This document shows, one piece after another, positions 13,901 to 19,847 of a DNA stretch of 19,847 nt. Position 1 is the stretch's first letter, and every line of letters starts with the position of its first letter. Position numbers and translations under genes: made by a program. The notes under the pieces are model-generated. The model was given only the letters and a program-made list of their open reading frames with translations, was not told the DNA's origin and did not search any database. The DNA comes from Streptosporangiaceae bacterium (GTDB lineage: Bacteria > Actinomycetota > Actinomycetes > Streptosporangiales > Streptosporangiaceae): assembly GCA_025934635.1 (NCBI GenBank), contig JAICWX010000155.1:1-19847 (forward strand), written 5' to 3'.

Positions 13901-15816
13901 CCGGAAGCGGCCGCGGCCGGGGGCCGCAGGCCGAACTCGTAGATCCAGAACGACCCGGCCGTCGAGCTGCCGGTAAACCGGTAGGGGTGCTCGTCGACGA
14001 CCTCGACCCCCATGTGCTGGAGCTGCGGCAGCACGTCGGACAGCGTGATCGGGGTGCCGGAGCGGTACACCACCAGCGTCCACCGCTCGGGGTGCTCGAC
14101 CAGCCGGACCGCGAACTCCGAGCCCCGGTCGCGCAGCGCGATCATGGTGGTCAGGTCGCCGACCGCGTCCGCGGCGGTGACGTCCGCCTTGTAGGTCTCG
14201 GGGACGCGCGCGCCGAGCTCGAGGATCTGGCTGGCCCGGTCCTCGCCGAGCACCCGGACCGCCTCGGCGGCCAGGTCCTCGTCCCAGGACCGGACCGCCT
14301 CGGCCAGCTTGCGCTCGAGCGCGGCCGCGTCCACCTGCGGCACCGGGCGGCCCGGCTCGCCGCGGACCACCACGTACAGGCGGGCCAGGGCCGAGTCGCC
14401 GACGGTGGCGCTGTAGTCCACCGAGACCCCGTGCAGCGCCTCCCGCAAGATGCCCTGGGCGCGCAGCCTGACCTTGGTCGTGTACCGGTCCCGCGGCAGG
14501 TAGACCAGGCAGGACATGTACCGGCCGTACCGGTCGCGGCGCAGGAACAGCCGGGTCTGCTTGCGCTCGGACAGCCGCAGCACGCCGAGCGCGATCGGGG
14601 TGAGCTCCTCAGCCGAGATCTCGAACAGCTCCTCGCGCGGGTAGTCCTCGAGGATCTCGGCCAGGTCGGTGCCGTCGTGGCTGTCCCGGGTGAGCCCGGC
14701 CGCCGCCAGCACCTGGGCCAGCTTGCGCCGCAGCACCGGCACGCCGGCGATGGGCGCGGTGTGCGCCGCGTGCGTGTACAGGCCGAGGAACCGGAACTCC
14801 CCCGTAACGGCACCGTCAGGCCCCATCTTCTTGACCGAGACGTAGTCCAGGTAGTTGGCCCGGTAGACGGTGGACCGCGAGTTCGCCTTGGCCAGCACCA
14901 GCCGCTCGGCCGGATCCTGGGCCCGGCGCGCGACGCGGGTGGACATCTTGCGCACCGCGTCGCGGCCCTTCCGGGCGTGCCGCAAGATGCCGAGACCGCT
15001 GCCGGGCACGGCCCGCAGGCCCATGCCGTCGTCGGTCTGGACCAGGTCGTACTCGCGGAAGCCGAGGAAGGTGAAGTTGCCGTCCGCCAGCCAGCGCAGC
15101 AGGTCGCCGTGCTCGGCTGCCTCGCTCTGGGCCTCGTCACCGCCGGGCCCGGCGCCCGGCTGGCCGCCGAGGCGGTCGGCCAGGTCCCGGGCCGCCGCGG
15201 TCATCCGCGGCTGGTCCTCGACCGCCACCCGCACGTCGTCGAGCACGTGCCGGAGCCCGGCCGCCAGCTCCTCGGCGGTCACCTTGTCCCGGGGCGGGCC
15301 GAGCTCGACGTGAATCCAGGATTCGGTGAGCTCGCCGGGCTCGGGCGCGTCGTCGCCGCACACGCCGAGGATGCCCTGGAGCCGTCCGGTCACGTCCCGG
15401 CGGACTCGCAGCAGCGGGTGCACCAGCGCCTGGATCTCGGCTTCGTGCCGGTTCAGCTCGGTCGTGACCGAGTCGACCAGGTAGGGCATGTCGTCGGTGA
15501 CGATGTCCACGACGAGGCCGGATCCGCTGACCGGGTGCAGCTGCGCGTCGCCGGCCTCGCGCACCTGGACCAGGGCGCGGCCCTGCGGCCGGGTCTGGCC
15601 GAGCCGGGCGTGCGCCTGCGCGGCCGCCGCCAGCCGGGACGGCGGCGCCAGGTCCTCGGTCGCCACCCGCTGGTAGTAGGCACCCAGGTAGCAGGCAACG
15701 CTGTCCTCGCCCCCGTTACCCAGCGCGCCCGCGTCCAGCGCGGGATCGTCCTCCCAGGCCTGCGCCGCCTTGTCCAGCAGGGCGTCCCTGGCCTCGTCGT
15801 CAAAACCGTCCGGCAC
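10903..15816 (-). CDS. gdh: Large NAD-specific glutamate dehydrogenase (GDH-180 type)
   Basis: The enzyme oxidatively deaminates L-glutamate to 2-oxoglutarate and ammonia with NAD+, feeding amino-acid carbon into the TCA cycle. At 1637 residues it has the size of the 180-kDa GDH class (Bac_GDH). The long N-terminal half holds ACT-like regulatory regions (DIVTDDMPYLVDSVTTEL at about 70-90). The catalytic core is near residues 825-980: RVARGGLRWSDR, KAQEVKNAVIVPSGAKGGF with the likely catalytic lysine, then GGSEGYDHKKMGITARGAWE and DMSGDVFGNGML. A C-terminal helical domain completes it. I set the start at GTG 15816 because AGGTGG lies 5 nt upstream; GTG 15825 is an alternative. It follows the acetoacetyl-CoA synthetase gene by about 170 bp of G/C-tract sequence. 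A long open antisense frame is a GC-bias shadow. Confidence 0.96.
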   Translation of the reverse strand: MPDGFDDEARDALLDKAAQAWEDDPALDAGALGNGGEDSVACYLGAYYQRVATEDLAPPSRLAAAAQAHARLGQTRPQGRALVQVREAGDAQLHPVSGSGLVVDIVTDDMPYLVDSVTTELNRHEAEIQALVHPLLRVRRDVTGRLQGILGVCGDDAPEPGELTESWIHVELGPPRDKVTAEELAAGLRHVLDDVRVAVEDQPRMTAAARDLADRLGGQPGAGPGGDEAQSEAAEHGDLLRWLADGNFTFLGFREYDLVQTDDGMGLRAVPGSGLGILRHARKGRDAVRKMSTRVARRAQDPAERLVLAKANSRSTVYRANYLDYVSVKKMGPDGAVTGEFRFLGLYTHAAHTAPIAGVPVLRRKLAQVLAAAGLTRDSHDGTDLAEILEDYPREELFEISAEELTPIALGVLRLSERKQTRLFLRRDRYGRYMSCLVYLPRDRYTTKVRLRAQGILREALHGVSVDYSATVGDSALARLYVVVRGEPGRPVPQVDAAALERKLAEAVRSWDEDLAAEAVRVLGEDRASQILELGARVPETYKADVTAADAVGDLTTMIALRDRGSEFAVRLVEHPERWTLVVYRSGTPITLSDVLPQLQHMGVEVVDEHPYRFTGSSTAGSFWIYEFGLRPPAAAASGSLQQLFEDALTALWHGQTEDDGFNALVLTAGLTWREVTLLRACAKYLRQGGMRFSEDYVQRVLRSHGSITRLLIRLFESRFDPDRQNGADERCEAITEEIRGQLDEVTSLDADRILRSYLALIDATLRTSYYKLPEQSPGPGVDGPRALVLKFAPREVPGIVEPRPLFEIFAYSPRLEAVHLRFGRVARGGLRWSDRFEDFRTEVLGLVKAQEVKNAVIVPSGAKGGFVCKRLPDPADREAYQAEVLACYKTFIAGMLDVTDNIEGDQVMPAAGVVRRDGDDPYLVVAADKGTATFSDTANAVAVSYGFWLGDAFASGGSEGYDHKKMGITARGAWESVKWHFAALGVNPATDDFTAAGVGDMSGDVFGNGMLLSEHIRLIAAFDHRHVFLDPSPEPAASFAERQRLFALPRSSWADYDPALISDGGGVWPRTVKSVPVSPQARTALGLDATVSALSPDDLISAILAAPVDLFWNGGIGTYVKGSFESHADVGDRSNDAVRIDASRMRARVVGEGGNLGFTQAARIQYSLAGGLMNTDFIDNSAGVDTSDHEVNIKILLDGAIRDGAIPASGRHELLEDMTGEVAALVLRHNYGQNMALAVARSQAPSLLHVHARYLRKLIRDKRLNPEQDDVPGEREIAERRSSGGGLTNPELALLLAHTKIAAAEDVLASSLPDDPYLRRVLDAYFPDPLRARFADRMMTHRLRREIITTSVVNEMIDTSGTTFLFRLIEETGASVPDLTRAWLVAREVFDMAAFWYQIEALEGSRVGVGAQITLLLEGRKLTERAARWLLHNRRPPFDLRATVGFFAEGVRAVRSGMPKLLTGRDLAGFEERRDSYLDLGVPLEAAERVAAMVPAYSAFDIVQVASSAGRGIEETAEVYFDLADRLQITRLRDRITALPREDRWSTMARAALRDDLYAAHALLAADVLGASGPDGSATPEERLVSWASRNESAVTMAAQTLGEIWESERFTFTTLSVALRAVRTLVAASSLPEAQ

Positions 15817-15835
15817 CGCTTCCACCTTCTGTTTG

Positions 15836-15924
15836 CCCCCGGGGGGGACCCCCCGGTGATCCCCCCATACGGGGGGCTGCCCGCCCCCCGTGCCCCCCGG
15901 GCCCCCCGCAGGGGGGCTAACGGC
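15836..15924 (-). promoter_or_regulatory. G/C-tract hairpins and G-quadruplex motif in the gdh leader
   Basis: Minus-strand G runs at 15907-15902, 15898-15893, 15889-15884 and 15882-15880 are spaced by 3, 3 and 1 nt, a strong quadruplex pattern. It can also fold as perfect hairpins: C6/G6 around TGC (15901-15917), around GTAT (15861-15876), and G/C runs at 15841-15854. The first G run is shared by a hairpin and the quadruplex. The module lies after the acetoacetyl-CoA synthetase stop and before the gdh ribosome-binding site, so it may terminate one transcript, control the other, or both. Confidence 0.5.
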
Positions 15925-15987
15925 GCCGCATCTCGGAACGGGACCGACCCTGCCACCCCATTGTGACGGAGTCGTTTCTAAAAGTAA

Positions 15988-18000
15988 CTAACTCGGTTCT
16001 GCTTCTCCCTGGAATCTGCCGTAGTAACGGAGCGCGCCGGGATCGGCCAGCGCGTTCGGGTCGGCGGCCCGCTCGGGTTCCGTACCGAGCAGGATCTTGC
16101 GTACAGGCACCTCGAGCTTCTTACCGGAAAGCGTCCGGGGTATGCCGGGCACCTGGTGAATCTCGTTCGGCACGTGGCGGGGCGAGAGCTGGGCCCGGAG
16201 GGCCGCGCGGAGCCTGCCCGTCAGGTCGTCGTCGAGTTCGGTCCCCTCGGCGGGCACCACGAACAAGATCAGCCGCCCCTCGGCGCCGAGCCGCCCGGTG
16301 TCCACCACCAGGCTGTCGGCGACCTCCTCGAAGGCCTCCACGGCCCGGTAGAACTCGCTGGTGCCCATCCGGACGCCGCCGCGGTTGAGGGTGGCGTCGG
16401 AGCGGCCGTAGATGACGCAGGCGCCGTCGGGCAGCATCTCGATCCAGTCGCCGTGCCGCCAGATCCCCGGGTACATGTCGAAGTAGCTCTCCCGGTACCG
16501 CTCGCCGTCGGGGTCGTTCCAGAAGCCGACCGGCATCGACGGCATCGGCTGGGTCAGCACCAGCTCGCCGACCTGGCCGGTCACCGGTTTGCCGTCCTCG
16601 TCCCAGGACTCCACCGCGGCGCCCAGGCAGCGCCCGGAGATGATCCCGGAGCGCACCGGCAGCAGCGGGCACGGGCCGACGAAGCCGGTGCAGATGTCGG
16701 TCCCGCCCGAGAAGGAGCCGAGCAGCAGGTCGGGCTTGACGCCCTGGTAGACCCAGTCGAACGCCTCCGGCGGCAGCGGCGACCCGGTCGAGCCGATGGC
16801 CCGCAGCGCGGACAGGTCGTGCTCCTCCCCCGGTCGCAGCCCCGCCTTCATGCAGGCCACCAGGTAGGGCGCGCCGACCCCGAGGTAGGTGATGTCATGC
16901 TCGGCCGTCAGCTGCCACAGCCGGTCCGTCTGCGGGTACGTGGCGCTGCCGTCGTAGAGCACGATCGTCAGGCCGGACAGCAGGCCGCCGGCCAGGTAGT
17001 TCCACATCATCCAGCCGGTGGTGGTGTACCAGGTGAAGACGTCGCCCGGCCGCAGGTCCTGGTGGAACGAGAGCGCCTTGAGGTGCTCGAGGACGACGCC
17101 GCCGTGCCCGTGCATGATCGGCTTGGGCAGCCCGGTGGTGCCCGAGGAGTAGACGACCCAGAGCGGGTGCGCGAACGGCACCTCCTCGAAGTCCGGCTCG
17201 TGCTGATCCCCTTCGGCCCCGAGGTCGTCCCACTGGATGACCCCCGGCGCCGGCTCCCCCGGCTCCCCTGGGCCTGCAGAGATCAGGTTCACCATCACCA
17301 CGGCGGGCGGCCCGGGCAGTTCGGCCAGCACCTCGTCGCGCAACTGCGTGCGGGAGTACTCCTTGCCGTTGTAGGCGTAGCCGTCGCAGGCGATCAGCAC
17401 CTTCGGCTCGATCTGGGCGAACCGGTCGATCACGCTGCGGGCGCCGAAGTCGGGCGAGCACGACGACCAGATCGCGCCCAGGCTGGCGGCGGCGAGCAGC
17501 CCGATGACGGCCTCGGGCACGTTCGGCAGCAGCGCGGCCACCCGGTCGCCGCGTCCCACCCCGAGGATGCGCAGCCCGCGGGCGACCCGGGCGACCTGGG
17601 CGGCGAGTTCGCCGTAGGTGAGGCTCCCGGCCTGCCTCCGTTCGGCGGAAAAGATTATGGCGGTGCGGTCCGGATCGGTCCACGCGGTCCTCAGCGCGTT
17701 ACGGGCGTAGTTGAGGGTTGCCCCCTCGAACCAGCGGACGTCGGGCATGGCGCCGGCCAGCGCCGGCCCGTCGCCGCGGTCGCCGAGCACGTCGAAGTAG
17801 TCCCAGACCGCCGTCCAGAACTCCCCCGGGTGGGTCACCGACCACTGCCACAGGTCCTGGTAGCCGTCGGCGGCCGGGCCGCGGCTCGCCAGCCAGCGGA
17901 TGAAATGGGTAACCCGCGCGTTGCGGACCGTCTTGTCGTCCGGCTCCCAGAGCACCGCGCCGTAACCGCGGCTGGCCAGATCACCCTCGCTCGCTTCCAT
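15988..18000 (-). CDS. Acetoacetate-CoA ligase (acetoacetyl-CoA synthetase)
   Basis: It activates acetoacetate with ATP and CoA to acetoacetyl-CoA, AMP and PPi, in ketone-body, leucine or polyhydroxybutyrate carbon use. The 670-residue protein belongs to the ANL adenylate-forming superfamily. The N-terminus YGAVLWEPDDKTVRNARVTHFIRW (read in parts) and WSVTHPGEFWTAVWDYFDV are typical of this enzyme rather than acetyl-CoA synthetase. The phosphate-binding loop VYSSGTTGLPKPIMHGHGG is at about 280-300, and TTTGWMMWNYL follows. YGRSDATLNRGGVRMG (about 525-540) is the hinge region. The lysine motif TLSGKKLEVPVRK is near 625. The start is set at ATG 18000 with GAG 4 nt upstream; ATG 18012 is also possible. 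Symbols vary between species, so none is given. Confidence 0.95.
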   Translation of the reverse strand: MEASEGDLASRGYGAVLWEPDDKTVRNARVTHFIRWLASRGPAADGYQDLWQWSVTHPGEFWTAVWDYFDVLGDRGDGPALAGAMPDVRWFEGATLNYARNALRTAWTDPDRTAIIFSAERRQAGSLTYGELAAQVARVARGLRILGVGRGDRVAALLPNVPEAVIGLLAAASLGAIWSSCSPDFGARSVIDRFAQIEPKVLIACDGYAYNGKEYSRTQLRDEVLAELPGPPAVVMVNLISAGPGEPGEPAPGVIQWDDLGAEGDQHEPDFEEVPFAHPLWVVYSSGTTGLPKPIMHGHGGVVLEHLKALSFHQDLRPGDVFTWYTTTGWMMWNYLAGGLLSGLTIVLYDGSATYPQTDRLWQLTAEHDITYLGVGAPYLVACMKAGLRPGEEHDLSALRAIGSTGSPLPPEAFDWVYQGVKPDLLLGSFSGGTDICTGFVGPCPLLPVRSGIISGRCLGAAVESWDEDGKPVTGQVGELVLTQPMPSMPVGFWNDPDGERYRESYFDMYPGIWRHGDWIEMLPDGACVIYGRSDATLNRGGVRMGTSEFYRAVEAFEEVADSLVVDTGRLGAEGRLILFVVPAEGTELDDDLTGRLRAALRAQLSPRHVPNEIHQVPGIPRTLSGKKLEVPVRKILLGTEPERAADPNALADPGALRYYGRFQGEAEPS

Positions 18001-18080
18001 AGCTCTCAGCATCGTGCCATCGCGGCGTGCCTGGCAACGGCTGCTGTGGCGTAGATCATGCGGTGACTGTGACAGCGGGG

Positions 18081-18818
18081 TCAGGGAGACAGCTCCGTGA
18101 GGCGCGCGATCAGGGCGGTCAGCCCGGCCGTGTCGGTCAGATCGGGCAGCACCGCGTCGGCGCCCGCCTCCCGCAGCTCGGCCGCGCTGGCCCGGCCGCT
18201 GGCCACCGCGAGCGACCGGGCGCCGCCGATCCTGGCCGCGTCCACGTCCCGGGGCGAGTCGGCCACGTACACCGTGACGTCCTCGCCGAACTTGACCCCG
18301 TGCTTGTCCGAGGCCCGTTCCCGGGCCACCCGGAGCAGGGTGCCCTTGGGGTAGGCCTCCGAGCCGTACCCGCCGATGTCGAAATCGACAAAACCATCGA
18401 GGCCGAACGCGTGCAGTTTCAGCATCGCCCCCAGCCGGCTGCTGCCGGTGAGCACGGACTGGACGGTCAGGTTCCCCGGGCCGTCGAGCTTGGCCACGGC
18501 CGCCAGCGCGTCGGCCGCCCCCGGCAGCACCTGCCCGTCCCGGCCGAGGTCGTCGCGGCGGGCCTCCAGGGCGGCGGCCAGCGCGGCACTGAACGCCGCG
18601 AGCAGGTTCTCGGCCTCGCCGCCGGCCGCGTCGAGGCCGGCGGCGTTCGTCGCGAGCGCGTCGAAGAAGATCTCCGATTCCGAGCGGCCCGCGGTCTGCG
18701 GCAGCTTGATGAGCGGCCGGCCGGTCACCGCCGGGAACGCCTCGGCGTACGCCGCCCGCGTCACCCGGGCGACATCGACCAGGGTCAGGTCGATGTTCCA
18801 CAGAACCAGCCGGTGAAT
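18081..18818 (-). CDS. HAD-superfamily hydrolase-like protein with apparent ATT start
   Basis: The 245-residue protein has a HAD phosphatase fold: a motif I region at residues 5-16 (VLWNIDLTLVDV), a helical cap (about 20-100), motif II in SVLTGSSR, motif III lysine in YPKGTLLR, and a motif IV-like VTVYVADSPRD. Motif I normally reads DxDxT; here the first Asp, the nucleophile, is Asn8. Catalysis is therefore doubtful. No ATG, GTG or TTG occurs in frame upstream of motif I. The best start is ATT (18818-18816), with GGAGG exactly 5 nt before it, which gives (M)HRLVLWNID. The first standard start (GTG 18764) would delete motif I. It follows pruA by 22 bp, probably in the same operon. The substrate is unknown. 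Confidence 0.85.
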   Translation of the reverse strand: MHRLVLWNIDLTLVDVARVTRAAYAEAFPAVTGRPLIKLPQTAGRSESEIFFDALATNAAGLDAAGGEAENLLAAFSAALAAALEARRDDLGRDGQVLPGAADALAAVAKLDGPGNLTVQSVLTGSSRLGAMLKLHAFGLDGFVDFDIGGYGSEAYPKGTLLRVARERASDKHGVKFGEDVTVYVADSPRDVDAARIGGARSLAVASGRASAAELREAGADAVLPDLTDTAGLTALIARLTELSP

Positions 18819-18840
18819 GACGTCCTCCGTACGGATGGGG

Positions 18841-19847
18841 TTACCCCATGTGAGGGTAGCGGTAGTCGGACGGGGGCACGAAAAGTTCCTTGATCGCGCG
18901 GGCGGAGACCCACCTGATCAGGTTGAAGACCGAGCCGGCCTTGTCGTCGGTGCCGCTCGCCCGGGCGCCGCCGAACGGCTGCTGGCCGACGACCGCGCCG
19001 GTGGGCTTGTCGTTGATGTAGAAGTTGCCCGCTGAGTACCGCAGCGCCTCGGCGGCCTGGGCGATCGCGGTGCGGTCGGTAGCCAGGATCGCGCCGGTCA
19101 GCGCGTACGGGGTGGCGTCGGCGGCCTGTTCCAGGGTCTCGGTGTACTCGGCGTCCGGGTAGGGGTGCACGGCCAGGATCGGGCCGAAGTACTCGGTGGT
19201 GAAGATCTCGTCCGTGGGGTCTTCGCCTTCGAGGATCGTCGGTCGCACGAAGAAGCCTTCGGTGTCGTCGGCGGTGCCGCCCGCCGCGATGTCGATGGAC
19301 GGCGTGTGCCGGGCCCGGTCGAGTGCCCGGGCGTGCTTGGCGAAGGCCCGTTCGTCGATGACGGCGCCCATGAACAGGGACAGGTCGGCCGACACGTCGC
19401 CCATCGTCAGCGCCTGGACCTGGTCCGCGAAGTCGGTTTTGATCCGGGTCCAGATGGACTCGGGCACATAGGCGCGGGAGGCCGCGGAGCACTTCTGGCC
19501 CTGGTACTCGAACGCGCCGCGGATCAGGGTGGGGATGATCGTGGCCGGGTCGGCGCTCGGGTGCACGATCACGAAGTCCTTGCCGCCGGTCTCGCCGACC
19601 AGCCGCGGGTAGTTCCGGTACCGGGCGATGTTCTCGCCGACCGTCCGCCACAGGTGCTGGAAGGTGGCGGTGGAGCCGGTGAAGTGGATGCCGGCCAGGT
19701 CCGGGTGCGGCAGCGCGACCCGCGACACCGCCTGGCCGTCCCCGGTGACCAGGTTGATCACCCCGGGCGGCAGCCCGGCCGCCTCGAGCAGGCGCATCAG
19801 GTAGTGCGCGGAGAGCTGCTGGGTGGGCGACGGCTTCCACACCACCA
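18841..19847 (-). CDS. pruA: L-glutamate gamma-semialdehyde dehydrogenase (delta-1-pyrroline-5-carboxylate dehydrogenase), 5' end outside window
   Basis: It oxidises glutamate semialdehyde (from proline via P5C) to glutamate with NAD+, the second step of proline catabolism. The visible C-terminal 335 residues are an aldehyde dehydrogenase. GIHFTGSTATF is the coenzyme-site turn, GETGGKDF carries the catalytic Glu, and EYQGQKCSAASR carries the catalytic Cys. EYFGPILAVHPYPD and NFYINDKPTGAVVGQQPFGG are typical of the P5C dehydrogenase subgroup, including the ADSGTDDKAG-like substrate-site segment (here ARASGTDDKAG). It ends with TAA at 18841. The start codon lies beyond the window. The HAD-like gene follows after 22 bp, and a large glutamate dehydrogenase further down could use the glutamate made here. 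Confidence 0.96.
   Translation of the reverse strand, partial: VVWKPSPTQQLSAHYLMRLLEAAGLPPGVINLVTGDGQAVSRVALPHPDLAGIHFTGSTATFQHLWRTVGENIARYRNYPRLVGETGGKDFVIVHPSADPATIIPTLIRGAFEYQGQKCSAASRAYVPESIWTRIKTDFADQVQALTMGDVSADLSLFMGAVIDERAFAKHARALDRARHTPSIDIAAGGTADDTEGFFVRPTILEGEDPTDEIFTTEYFGPILAVHPYPDAEYTETLEQAADATPYALTGAILATDRTAIAQAAEALRYSAGNFYINDKPTGAVVGQQPFGGARASGTDDKAGSVFNLIRWVSARAIKELFVPPSDYRYPHMG

Noticed and set aside
13357..15966. Open plus-strand frame of 869 codons opposite gdh
   Set aside because: Long open antisense frames arise in GC-rich genes; its translation is Arg/Gly/Val/Ala-rich without any domain, while the minus strand encodes a full-length GDH.

Overview
The window is chromosomal DNA of a high-GC actinobacterium. 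The gene order ftsE-ftsX-smpB-ssrA, a tmRNA tag ending in FALAA, GTG/TTG starts, mostly TGA stops and strong GC bias at third codon positions all fit Actinomycetota. The genus cannot be fixed from sequence alone; a Streptosporangiales- or Streptomyces-like background is my guess.

Layout. 1-1946: a TetR-type repressor (minus, cut by the window edge) diverges from an MFS exporter (plus), with a palindromic operator between them. 1987-2416: ssrA (tmRNA) with its terminator, on the minus strand. 2417-3053: a gene-free stretch with a probable ssrA promoter, a 21-bp direct repeat, a paired-hairpin element and four back-to-back stem-loops. 3054-7786: a minus-strand run ftsE - ftsX - smpB - a class B penicillin-binding protein that appears to have lost all three catalytic motifs. 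7964-8149: a 61-residue zinc-ribbon membrane protein on the plus strand. 8213-9319: prfB (RF2) on the minus strand, diverging from a plus-strand lipoprotein gene (9409-10440); both look leaderless. 10441-10902: a gene-free stretch with a second copy of the paired-hairpin element and an 18-bp tandem repeat. 10903-19847: a minus-strand metabolic run pruA (partial) - HAD-like protein - acetoacetyl-CoA synthetase - large NAD-dependent glutamate dehydrogenase.

How the genes fit together. SmpB and tmRNA are the two parts of trans-translation and lie about 3.2 kb apart, with RF2 nearby. FtsE/FtsX form the ABC-type complex that controls septal and cell-wall hydrolases. The degenerate PBP downstream shares a four-base stop/start overlap with smpB, so a structural or regulatory cell-wall role is possible. 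PruA makes glutamate from proline and the large GDH deaminates glutamate to 2-oxoglutarate, so the right-hand part serves amino-acid and ketone-body carbon use.

Most notable points: the PBP with all three motifs lost (SxxK to AAFT, SxN to GCS, KTG to HTA); the RF2 codon-reading tripeptide SKY in place of SPF; an apparent ATT start and an Asp-to-Asn change in the HAD protein; the paired-hairpin element in two gene-free regions; the stem-loop cluster upstream of ssrA; and a G-quadruplex/hairpin array in front of gdh.
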